Positions 1 to 6,444 of a stretch of 33,041 bases of DNA are shown in pieces. Source of the stretch: UBA2883 sp050873965. Lineage in GTDB: Bacteria; Cyanobacteriota; Vampirovibrionia; Gastranaerophilales; Gastranaerophilaceae. Both the position numbers and the translations under genes were made by a program. Each line of letters opens with the position of its first letter. Positions within the stretch are counted from its first letter, which is position 1. The notes under the pieces are model-generated. The model was not told the DNA's origin. It worked only from the letters and a program-made list of their open reading frames with translations, and ran no database searches. The stretch is from NCBI GenBank assembly GCA_050873965.1, contig JBNMJS010000009.1:1-33041 (forward strand), in the 5' to 3' direction.

Positions 1-347
1 AAACAACACAGTAGGCACGAAAACATAAACGAAACCCTATAGCGAATTTGTTTGAGTGATTTTGAAACATTAAAAATATACAAAATCACGAGTTATTCGC
101 TTCAATGGTTGAGTGTTAATATTTTCGTGACTACTCTAGCGTGCCTTTTCTTTCCTTTTCTACTGTTTTCTTTCTTTGGGCTTCGCAACTCCGAAAGAAA
201 GAAAACAGTTAAATAATATAATCAAAGAAGTGAGACATTAAAATTGAACAAACTAAGCTTATATCTATTGTCAGGCAGAGCCTGACACAACTAGCCAAAT
301 AATTCAAGAAGAAATGTTGCGAAATAATTTGACAAATTAAATCTATT
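1..347 (-). repeat. Intergenic repeat element, long modular copy
   Basis: No gene is visible here. Blocks at 1-16, 166-190, 208-229 and 310-347 match, in order and in inverted orientation, the element at 32843-32966. Two extra blocks interrupt this copy, at about 17-145 and about 230-309. The first holds nested inverted repeats (42-47 with 95-100; 57-64 with 81-88). The second holds a perfect 8-bp hairpin (269-276 with 280-287). Another 16-bp perfect hairpin has arms at 162-177 and 194-209. The element lies downstream of the terminator of the 426-1706 gene, just as the other copy lies downstream of the ferritin gene. Strand is given by analogy with the adjacent gene. Confidence 0.75.
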
Positions 348-352
348 ACAAA

Positions 353-380
353 ATAAAAAAGGACAGCGTTTGCTGTCCTC
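353..380 (-). terminator. Rho-independent terminator of the 426-residue protein gene
   Basis: A perfect 8-bp stem (360-367 with 372-379, AGGACAGC/GCTGTCCT) with a GTTT loop is followed on the minus strand by a run of eight Ts, the complement of 353-360. It lies about 45 bp past the stop codon of the minus-strand gene. Confidence 0.9.
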
Positions 381-425
381 AAAATCTTTGATATTCTTAA
401 AAATTCTTTAATATTCATTCATATA

Positions 426-1706
426 TTATATATTTGTACTTAATTTTCTTCTATTGTTATGAGCAGAGATTTCTTCACGTGCTTCTTTTGAATAGTTACC
501 AAAAGTAATAGATGAATCTTCTGGCAAACCATAATATTGAGGTGCTACTTCATCATTATGTCTTGCTTGTTCTGTTCGCATAGCAGAGAATGCATCTGTA
601 AATCCTTTAATTAATGCTGTACGTTTTGCAATACTTGGTTCTTTTTTGAAGTCTTCATATTTGTCACGCATTGTTTCAATATTACTCAACAATTGGTCTT
701 TTATAGATTGATCAATATCGTCGTTCAACAAATATTCATCTGCCTTTTGTTTCATTGATTCAACCAACTGTTCTGCAACTTCTGGTGATTCAAAAACATT
801 TTCTAAAGAAACTTTACCATTTTTTACATCATCATTCTTCATAAATGTTCCAACAACATCTAGAATATTCTTTTTGTTAACACCTGATGCTGATAATCCT
901 AATTCACCAGTACCATTATCAATAATTGTTTTAACCCAATCATCAGAAATATTTTTACCTTGTTCTAAATGTGAATCTATATATTTCTTATATTGAACCT
1001 CAACAATATCCTTTAATTTACCTTGATTAAACTGGTTATTAAGAATATCATCACAATATTCAACACCTGCTTGAGGATCATTAGCATATTTTTCTTTTAT
1101 TGCATCAACATCAACTGTTTTACCCCATTTGTCACAATACTTTTTAATTAAATCAAGTCTTGCATCAAATTGTGCTGAATAATCATCCTTTTTAGGAGCA
1201 TGCAATTCACCGTCATTAGAAGAACTATGAACTCCACCAGAGCCATTTGCTCCACCAACTCCAAATGGATTATCCCATGGATTTGTAACATTATTGCCTG
1301 AACCATTAACTCCGCCGGTACCATTAACGCCACTTGAACCGTTTGTGCCACCGACACCAAATGGGTTATCTGAAACCCAAGGATTTTCAGATGCAGGAAC
1401 GAATGAATAACCACCGCCATCTATATTAAAGACACCACTATTAAATGACTGTTGTGCTATATGTCTATCTATAATATTACCAATACTTGCTGCTGCATTA
1501 TATAAATTAACAGTATCATTATCAATTGCAGGAGAATTCCAAGCTGCTTCCATTGATGTACCAGTAGTACTTATTGGAAATCCATCTGGTCCACAAGTTG
1601 TCCATTCTCTACCATTACCAAGATACCCATTTGCATATTGAATTTGCAATCTTCTATTATTAGCATTACTACCATCATTAACTTGACTGTTAATAGTGTT
1701 ACTCAT
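426..1706 (-). CDS. Unknown protein, duplicated N-terminal domain plus Gly/Asn/Ser linker
   Basis: I do not recognise this 426-residue protein. Residues 22-104 form a domain shared at 73 of 83 positions with the 96-residue protein at 1884-2174. Residues 105-165 are a Gly/Asn/Ser-rich linker with a repeated NPFGVGG motif (about 114-120 and 147-152). Residues 170-426 are charged and probably helical. There is no Sec signal peptide or membrane segment. I chose the ATG at 1704-1706 because its leader (GGGGAATTTAAAT before ATG) resembles the leader of the paralogue (GGAGGAATTTAGTT before ATG). In-frame ATGs at 1739 and 1721 lie in the promoter/leader region and lack a better ribosome site. It has its own copy of the three-copy promoter. 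Export by a non-Sec route is possible but not shown. Confidence 0.8.
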   Translation of the reverse strand: MSNTINSQVNDGSNANNRRLQIQYANGYLGNGREWTTCGPDGFPISTTGTSMEAAWNSPAIDNDTVNLYNAAASIGNIIDRHIAQQSFNSGVFNIDGGGYSFVPASENPWVSDNPFGVGGTNGSSGVNGTGGVNGSGNNVTNPWDNPFGVGGANGSGGVHSSSNDGELHAPKKDDYSAQFDARLDLIKKYCDKWGKTVDVDAIKEKYANDPQAGVEYCDDILNNQFNQGKLKDIVEVQYKKYIDSHLEQGKNISDDWVKTIIDNGTGELGLSASGVNKKNILDVVGTFMKNDDVKNGKVSLENVFESPEVAEQLVESMKQKADEYLLNDDIDQSIKDQLLSNIETMRDKYEDFKKEPSIAKRTALIKGFTDAFSAMRTEQARHNDEVAPQYYGLPEDSSITFGNYSKEAREEISAHNNRRKLSTNI

Positions 1707-1727
1707 ATTTAAATTCCCCATCTTTAA

Positions 1728-1847
1728 TCCCCGTACCATGATAAAGTTTTTTTAGATGAAGAAATTGACTTTTTATTTAAACATGTTTACAAAACTTAAA
1801 ACATGTCAAACCCATGCGTGATGGGCATTTGACATGTTTCAAGTATA
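1728..1847 (-). promoter_or_regulatory. Promoter module copy A (426-residue protein gene)
   Basis: Minus strand: TCAATTTC (-35 region, complement of 1761-1768), 17 bp, TATCAT (-10, complement of 1738-1743), then GGGG at 1732-1729 as the likely start. Upstream are TTAAG, GTAAACATG (complement of 1782-1790) and a long inverted repeat, AACATGTCAAA...TTTGACATGTT, whose inner arms CCCAT/ATGGG could form a hairpin (about 1799-1837). The same arrangement recurs at 2434-2554, and the core recurs at 24714-24788. The hairpin might also terminate the 96-residue gene upstream, but its T-run is broken. Confidence 0.75.
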
Positions 1848-1883
1848 ACTTTAATTTACAGTTTTTATTGTAATTTAATCAAA

Positions 1884-2174
1884 TTAACAATATCCGCCAA
1901 GACCTACCCAATTACAGGGAGCAAAGGCATAACCACCGCCATCTATATTAAAGACACCACCGTAGAATGACTGTTGTGCTAAATGCCTATCTTCAATATT
2001 ACCAATACTTGCTGCTGCATTATACAAGTTTACTGTATCATTATCACAAGCTGGAGCATTCCAAGCTGCTTCCATTGACAAACCTGTTGTACTTATTGGA
2101 AAACCATTAGGTCCACAAGTCGTCCATTCTCGACCATTACCGAGATATCCATTTGCGTACTGAATACCAATCAT
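1884..2174 (-). CDS. Small unknown protein, stand-alone copy of the shared domain
   Basis: This 96-residue protein consists almost entirely of the domain found at the N-terminus of the 426-residue neighbour: residues 4-86 match 83 residues there with 10 substitutions. It then ends in a short tail, CNWVGLGGYC, where the neighbour continues into its linker. It has four cysteines (20, 43, 87, 96), three of them absent at the matching positions of the longer protein. The start is well supported by GGAGGAATTTAGTT before ATG. No signal peptide or membrane segment is visible. The similarity and the adjacent same-strand position indicate a local duplication. Function is unknown; the extra cysteines could be structural or metal-binding. 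Confidence 0.8.
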   Translation of the reverse strand: MIGIQYANGYLGNGREWTTCGPNGFPISTTGLSMEAAWNAPACDNDTVNLYNAAASIGNIEDRHLAQQSFYGGVFNIDGGGYAFAPCNWVGLGGYC

Positions 2175-2433
2175 AACTAAATTCCTCCATATAATATTAA
2201 GTTGTACTATTCAATTTTAATGTATTAGTACTCACAATATTTGTGGTTACAAATACATACTGTTTTGCAATTTCAGATTGCAAAACTACCTGACGCAGAA
2301 CATCAACACTTGTACACCGTGTAATGTATCAACGACAAGCAACTATTAAATTATTGGTCTTACAAAGTCTTAACTACCCAAAAACTTCTTTAATAAAATA
2401 ATGTTTTTTAAAGTGCTAAATTGACTCTTTAAT
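2175..2433 (-). promoter_or_regulatory. Long 5' leader with hairpins upstream of the 96-residue gene
   Basis: The only clear promoter for the small gene is copy B, about 260 bp upstream of its start codon, so this stretch would be a long untranslated leader. It contains a perfect 10-bp hairpin (GTTTTGCAAT/ATTGCAAAAC, about 2261-2285) and a smaller ATTTGT/ACAAAT hairpin nearer the gene. I recognise no riboswitch class and no convincing small ORF. Confidence 0.45.
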
Positions 2434-2554
2434 TCCCGTACTTATATAAAGTTTTTATTTTCTTCAAAATTGACTCAATGAAAACATGCTATTTACAATT
2501 CTTAACAATCATGAAAATACATGTCACTATTGAATTTGACATGATTCAAGTATA
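2434..2554 (-). promoter_or_regulatory. Promoter module copy B (96-residue protein gene)
   Basis: Minus strand: TCAATTTT (-35 region, complement of 2466-2473), 17 bp ending in AAACTT, TATATA (-10, complement of 2443-2448), start near 2436 in GGGAATTA. Upstream are TTAAG, GTAAA and an inverted CATGTCA/TGACATG repeat. The block at 2535-2554 matches 1828-1847 at 19 of 20 positions. Confidence 0.75.
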
Positions 2555-2669
2555 GAGCCATTTTATAAAGTACTTGCATTTTTTTGAAAAATTAGTAAAC
2601 TATACAACAGTTAAGAATTTGTTGTAAAATTAGGAGGTGCAAAAAACAAAAATTTAAGGAGAGTTTTAT

Positions 2670-3416
2670 ATGAAAATTGCTGTTCTGTCAGATATACATG
2701 GTAATTTATTAGCACTAGAGTCAGTACTTGAAGATATACAATCTAAAAATTGTGACAAGATATTATTTCTCGGTGATTATGCATTAGCAGGACCAGAACC
2801 TACAGATACCGTTAATTTTTGTATGAGCTTTTCTGAACACGATAATGTAGAGATGATTCAAGGTAACACCGACAAAATGATTGTCGAATTTAGTGAAGAT
2901 ATTTATCAAAAAGTTGCTCAAGGAGCACCAATCATGGCAAATGCACTAAGAGAAGAGGCAAACACACTCGGTGAAAAACAAAAACAATTCTTAAAAGAGT
3001 TACCTGCCACAAAATCATTAACAATTGATAACGTTAAAATCTTGATGGTACATGGTTCTCCAAGAAGAAACAATGAAGACATCATGCCTGATACACCACT
3101 AGAAAAAGTTGAAGAGATGCTATCAGGAGTAAAGGAAGATTTAATTTTATGTGGACATACCCATATACCATGTGGATTTCAAACAAACACAAAACAAACA
3201 GTAGTTAATGTTGGTAGTGTTGGCAGGCCATTTACAGAAAATCCTGAATCATGCTATGCGATAATATCAACCAAAGGTAATGGTGAATTTGAGGTTGAGC
3301 ATAATTTCGTAAAATATGATAATGTACAAGCAGCCAAAACATTAAGTGAAAGGAGCTTTGAAGGGGCTGATAAACTCGCTCACATACTTATTTCACCAAA
3401 ACACAGACATATTTAA
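2670..3416 (+). CDS. Calcineurin-like metallophosphoesterase (YfcE/MJ0936-type)
   Basis: Predicted cytoplasmic metal-dependent phosphoesterase of 248 residues. The five metal-site motifs appear in order: SDIHGN (D8, H10), GD (35-36), GNTD (65-68), VHGSP near residue 129 and GHTH near residue 165. This is the layout of the small bacterial phosphodiesterase subfamily of calcineurin-like enzymes. The true substrate cannot be read from sequence. AAGGAGAG sits 7-8 bases before the ATG; a second AGGAGGT about 20 bp further upstream is too distant to be used. The gene stands alone and converges on the flavin reductase gene, sharing a terminator with it. Confidence 0.9.
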   Translation: MKIAVLSDIHGNLLALESVLEDIQSKNCDKILFLGDYALAGPEPTDTVNFCMSFSEHDNVEMIQGNTDKMIVEFSEDIYQKVAQGAPIMANALREEANTLGEKQKQFLKELPATKSLTIDNVKILMVHGSPRRNNEDIMPDTPLEKVEEMLSGVKEDLILCGHTHIPCGFQTNTKQTVVNVGSVGRPFTENPESCYAIISTKGNGEFEVEHNFVKYDNVQAAKTLSERSFEGADKLAHILISPKHRHI

Positions 3417-3432
3417 TAAGATAATTAAATTT

Positions 3433-3461
3433 AAAAGGGTAATATTAAATATTACCCTTTT
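3433..3461. terminator. Bidirectional terminator
   Basis: A perfect 13-bp stem (3433-3445 with 3449-3461, AAAAGGGTAATAT and its complement) has A- and T-runs at its two ends, so it can stop transcription from both strands. It lies between the convergent genes ending at 3416 and 3468. Confidence 0.85.
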
Positions 3462-3467
3462 CTATCA

Positions 3468-4121
3468 TCAATATTCTTCATATTCCATATCTGCTTTCGA
3501 AATAAAATTAGTTCTCAATTTTTCTTCTAATCTTGGGTATCGAATACCATTCTCATTACCGGCTTTCAAACATTTTAGTAACCAAGCCATATTTTTACCC
3601 AATGTTCTCATTGTTTGCAAACCCTCTAAATCTTTCTCAACTTCATCAGGATTTTTACCATGAGTCATATTCCAATATTGAGAACCAACAACTATCATAT
3701 TACTTATCAAGAAATAATGATTTAATTGATCAAATGCAGCACTTGCACCACCTCTACGACAGTTTACAACTGCTGCAGCAGGTTTATTTTTAAAACAATT
3801 GCCGGCATAAAACATTCTATCTAGAAACGAACGCATACTACCTGCAACATTTGCATAATACACAGGACTACCGACAATCAAGGCATCAGAGTATTTCATC
3901 TTATCAATAAGTTCATTAACCCTATCGCTCGTATAAACGCAATGTCCTTCATCAGATTTTTTGCACATTCCACAGCCACAACAGCCACGAACTAAATCTT
4001 TTCCAACATTTTCGATTTCAAATTCAATACCTGCTTGATACAATTCAACAGTAATTTCTTTTAATGCACGATAGGTACATCCTTTAGGATGTGGGCTTCC
4101 ATTAATTAGTAATACTTTCAA
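3468..4121 (-). CDS. Flavodoxin-fold NAD(P)H-dependent oxidoreductase
   Basis: A 217-residue protein of the flavodoxin-like FMN reductase family. The N-terminal strand and phosphate loop, LLINGSPHPKGCTYRAL (residues 4-20), is the FMN-phosphate site. A cysteine cluster, CCGCGMC, starts near residue 47. GSPVYYANVAG around residue 84 is typical of the family's second flavin loop. Relatives reduce quinones, nitro compounds or iron-sulfur partners with NAD(P)H; the substrate here is unknown. The cysteine-rich loop suggests an iron-sulfur site as in related iron-sulfur flavoproteins. The start has AAGGAGAATTTTC before ATG. It is the last gene of a minus-strand run with the YihY and DHH genes, 15 bp after the YihY stop. 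Confidence 0.85.
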   Translation of the reverse strand: MKVLLINGSPHPKGCTYRALKEITVELYQAGIEFEIENVGKDLVRGCCGCGMCKKSDEGHCVYTSDRVNELIDKMKYSDALIVGSPVYYANVAGSMRSFLDRMFYAGNCFKNKPAAAVVNCRRGGASAAFDQLNHYFLISNMIVVGSQYWNMTHGKNPDEVEKDLEGLQTMRTLGKNMAWLLKCLKAGNENGIRYPRLEEKLRTNFISKADMEYEEY

Positions 4122-4136
4122 GAAAATTCTCCTTTT

Positions 4137-5063
4137 CTATTCCATGTCATCTTTATATTCTTCGTAAAAACCACTTTGTTTTGCAATTTCTTCTTGACGT
4201 TCTAAAACAGCCAAAATCTTATCTTGCTCAAGTTTATCATGAACTTGTGAATTTATTTCACCACCAATCAACACTAACATTGATGTAAAATAAAACCAAA
4301 TCATAAGCATTGCAAATGCAGCAATTGAACCATATACAAAGTTATAAGTATGCAACTTATTGACATAAATAGAAAAACCACCAGAGGCAATTAACCATAT
4401 AACACAGAAAAATAATGTTCCTGGTAATGCACTCTTACATTTCAATTCTTCAGACCACGAAACATCTGGGAAAATATAATAATGCAAAAATGCCATTACG
4501 AACAATGCTAAAAATGCAATTGGCCAACGAATAGCCAACAACAAAGAACCTGTGTCATTAGACATTATTGTATATACTGTTAAAAATCTAATAATTACAC
4601 GACCAAATATAATTAAGTTTGTACTTAAAAATAATACAAGAGTATTTACTACAACCATAACAAGTGATAACAATCTTGTATATACAAACGCTCTTGTTTC
4701 TTCTACCTTATACGCTCTATTCAAACCTTTTATAACCACAGACAAAGCATTCATTGACATAAACAATGTAACTAAAAGCCCAAAGATAGCAACAGAACGT
4801 CCACTAGTAAAACCTAGTACTTGATTTAATACTGTATGAATCAATCGTAAAGAATCTGCTGGCATTACCTTTTCCAAAAAGATAAATAACGGATTCATAT
4901 AATAATTTTTGCCGATTAAATTAAATAATGACATTAAAAATAACATAAATGGAAATATACCAATAACTAACATATAACTCATCTCAGCAGCCATACCTGA
5001 GAAATCATTTTCAATAATAGATACAATAGTATTTTTGAAAAAATTATATGTTTTTTTACGCAT
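4137..5063 (-). CDS. YihY/UPF0761 (BrkB-type) inner membrane protein
   Basis: About 308 residues with six hydrophobic segments and the typical entry FSGMAAEMSYMLVIGIFPF near the N-terminus. Length and pattern match the YihY family, historically mislabelled ribonuclease BN; its function is uncertain. The C-terminus is a charged cytoplasmic tail. I placed the start at the ATG at 5061-5063, which follows AGAAGGAATAGT. The longer reading from 5087 has no ribosome site and would overlap the upstream gene further. Even so, the two genes overlap by 8 bp, suggesting translational coupling with the DHH phosphoesterase gene. Confidence 0.88.
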   Translation of the reverse strand: MRKKTYNFFKNTIVSIIENDFSGMAAEMSYMLVIGIFPFMLFLMSLFNLIGKNYYMNPLFIFLEKVMPADSLRLIHTVLNQVLGFTSGRSVAIFGLLVTLFMSMNALSVVIKGLNRAYKVEETRAFVYTRLLSLVMVVVNTLVLFLSTNLIIFGRVIIRFLTVYTIMSNDTGSLLLAIRWPIAFLALFVMAFLHYYIFPDVSWSEELKCKSALPGTLFFCVIWLIASGGFSIYVNKLHTYNFVYGSIAAFAMLMIWFYFTSMLVLIGGEINSQVHDKLEQDKILAVLERQEEIAKQSGFYEEYKDDME

Positions 5064-6018
5064 TACTATTCCTTCTAATCTCATCAAGCAATTTTTTCAC
5101 AGATGTTTCTACATTAGATTTTATAGTACAACCAGCAGCACGAGAATGACCTCCTCCACCAAAAACAGAACATATTTGTGCAACATCATATTTTTTGCTA
5201 CGCATTGAAATTTTGCAAATTTTTGGTTCTAACTCTTTTACAACAAATGCTATATCCGTTGTATCAATTGCTCGCAATTGTTCTGCTAATCCTTCTGTAT
5301 AATCATCTTTTGCATTAAATTTTTCAAAATCTCTACGATATACAGTTGTATATGCAATTTTGTCATCATCAGCAAATTGTGCTTTGCCAATACAATAATT
5401 TTGAAACATTACATAATTTTTTGATTTAAACTCATAACAATGAGCAAACACACTATTTGGATTAACACCTTTTTCAACTAAATCAGCAACAGTTTTAAAC
5501 ACATCTGAAGTTGTATTATCAAATCTAAACCCACCTGTATCAGTTAAGATTGCTGTATATAAACATTCAGCAGTATCTTTATCAATTTCCCAATCAGAAT
5601 TCTTAAATAAATTGTATAAAACTTCACCAGTAGAACTAGCCTCTGGTACAACATAATTATAATCACCGAAATTATCATTAGTTTTGTGATGGTCAATATT
5701 AATTGTCACTTTCGCTTTATCAAACAATATTTTTGCAGCAGCAATTCTATCAATTGCAGCAACATCAACAGTTATAACCAAATCATACACTAATGAACTG
5801 TCATAAGTGGATTTTGCCTCTTTAAAATGAGGTAAAAAACTATAACTTGGGGATACATAAGAAAGTGCACACATATCACATTTCTTTTTGAATCTTTTAT
5901 ATATTGCTGAATACAACCCGAACGTTGAACCTAATGCATCACCATCAGGATTAACATGAGATACAATAAGAATTTTTTTCGAATTTTTTATTATGTCTTC
6001 CGTATTCGTAAAATTCAT
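5056..6018 (-). CDS. nrnA: DHH/DHHA1 phosphoesterase, NrnA-like nanoRNase/pAp phosphatase
   Basis: A 320-residue cytoplasmic phosphoesterase. Residues 21-30 (HVNPDGDALG) are DHH motif I, residues 109-111 are the DHH signature, TDTGGF (159-164) is a further metal/substrate motif, and GGGGHSRAAG near residue 290 is the DHHA1 substrate-binding motif. NrnA enzymes degrade 2-5 nt RNAs and dephosphorylate 3'-phosphoadenosine 5'-phosphate. The start at 6016-6018 has no Shine-Dalgarno site; TTGCCA, 18 bp, TATTAT ends 6 bp before the ATG, so the transcript is probably leaderless. A longer reading from 6054 would run into the divergent DciA-like gene. A similar DHH phosphodiesterase with another substrate is the main alternative. 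Confidence 0.88.
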   Translation of the reverse strand: MNFTNTEDIIKNSKKILIVSHVNPDGDALGSTFGLYSAIYKRFKKKCDMCALSYVSPSYSFLPHFKEAKSTYDSSLVYDLVITVDVAAIDRIAAAKILFDKAKVTINIDHHKTNDNFGDYNYVVPEASSTGEVLYNLFKNSDWEIDKDTAECLYTAILTDTGGFRFDNTTSDVFKTVADLVEKGVNPNSVFAHCYEFKSKNYVMFQNYCIGKAQFADDDKIAYTTVYRRDFEKFNAKDDYTEGLAEQLRAIDTTDIAFVVKELEPKICKISMRSKKYDVAQICSVFGGGGHSRAAGCTIKSNVETSVKKLLDEIRRNSNA

Positions 6019-6056
6019 TATATAATAATAACACAAAACTACTAATGGTGGCAAAA
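6019..6056. promoter_or_regulatory. Overlapping divergent promoters
   Basis: Only 38 bp separate the two start codons. For the minus-strand DHH gene: TTGCCA (complement of 6049-6054), 18 bp, TATTAT (complement of 6025-6030), then the ATG 6 bp later. For the plus-strand DciA-like gene: TATAAT at 6021-6026, whose -35 would lie inside the DHH gene. The -35 of one promoter overlaps the ribosome site of the other gene. Confidence 0.5.
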
Positions 6057-6395
6057 ATGAAAGAAATCTTATACACAGACTTCAATGGCGTTGATAGCCT
6101 AATCTCCGAAATGTTAAAAGATAACGAAATTTTACAAAAAGCGATGAAACGTGCAAATCTTTATACTTTTTGGTCTAAAGTTGTTGGTAAACCATTTGAT
6201 AAAAAATCAAAACCTTATGGTATGATTAACGGCACTACAATGATTATCGCTTGTGAAAATGCTGCAGTAGTACAAGAATTGACACTAAGAAAACGACAAA
6301 TCCTAAAAAAATACACTCCATACGTAAAATCACTGAATATTACCCTTAAAGATATAATGTTTGATGCAAAAAAATGGAACAAAGTTAATAACTAA
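6057..6395 (+). CDS. DUF721/DciA-like protein
   Basis: About 112 residues. The pattern (FWSKVVGKPFDKKSKP, then GTTMIIACENAAVVQELTL, then a closing LNI segment) matches the DUF721 family. DciA members of that family help load the replicative helicase DnaB; here only the core domain is present. The second ATG (6057) was chosen because GGTGG lies 5 bases before it; an ATG at 6045 would add four residues. It is divergent from the DHH gene and followed by the dGTPase-like gene, which has its own promoter. Confidence 0.7.
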   Translation: MKEILYTDFNGVDSLISEMLKDNEILQKAMKRANLYTFWSKVVGKPFDKKSKPYGMINGTTMIIACENAAVVQELTLRKRQILKKYTPYVKSLNITLKDIMFDAKKWNKVNN

Positions 6396-6409
6396 TTTTG
6401 TGTCAATCA

Positions 6410-6437
6410 TAGACAGTTAACAAAAAAATGTTATAAT
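6410..6437 (+). promoter_or_regulatory. Sigma-70 promoter of the dGTPase-like gene
   Basis: TAGACA (6410-6415), 16 bp, TATAAT (6432-6437). The start codon is at 6445, only 7 bp after the -10, so the mRNA should be leaderless; no Shine-Dalgarno site is present. Confidence 0.65.
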
Positions 6438-6444
6438 AAATAAT

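Noticed and set aside
1..347. CRISPR array or insertion sequence at the left end
   Set aside because: Repeats are not evenly spaced, there is no transposase ORF, and the blocks match only the other intergenic element.
1148..1420. 90-residue minus-strand ORF
   Set aside because: It lies wholly inside the 426-residue gene in another frame and is produced by the repetitive Gly/Asn/Ser linker codons; no ribosome site.
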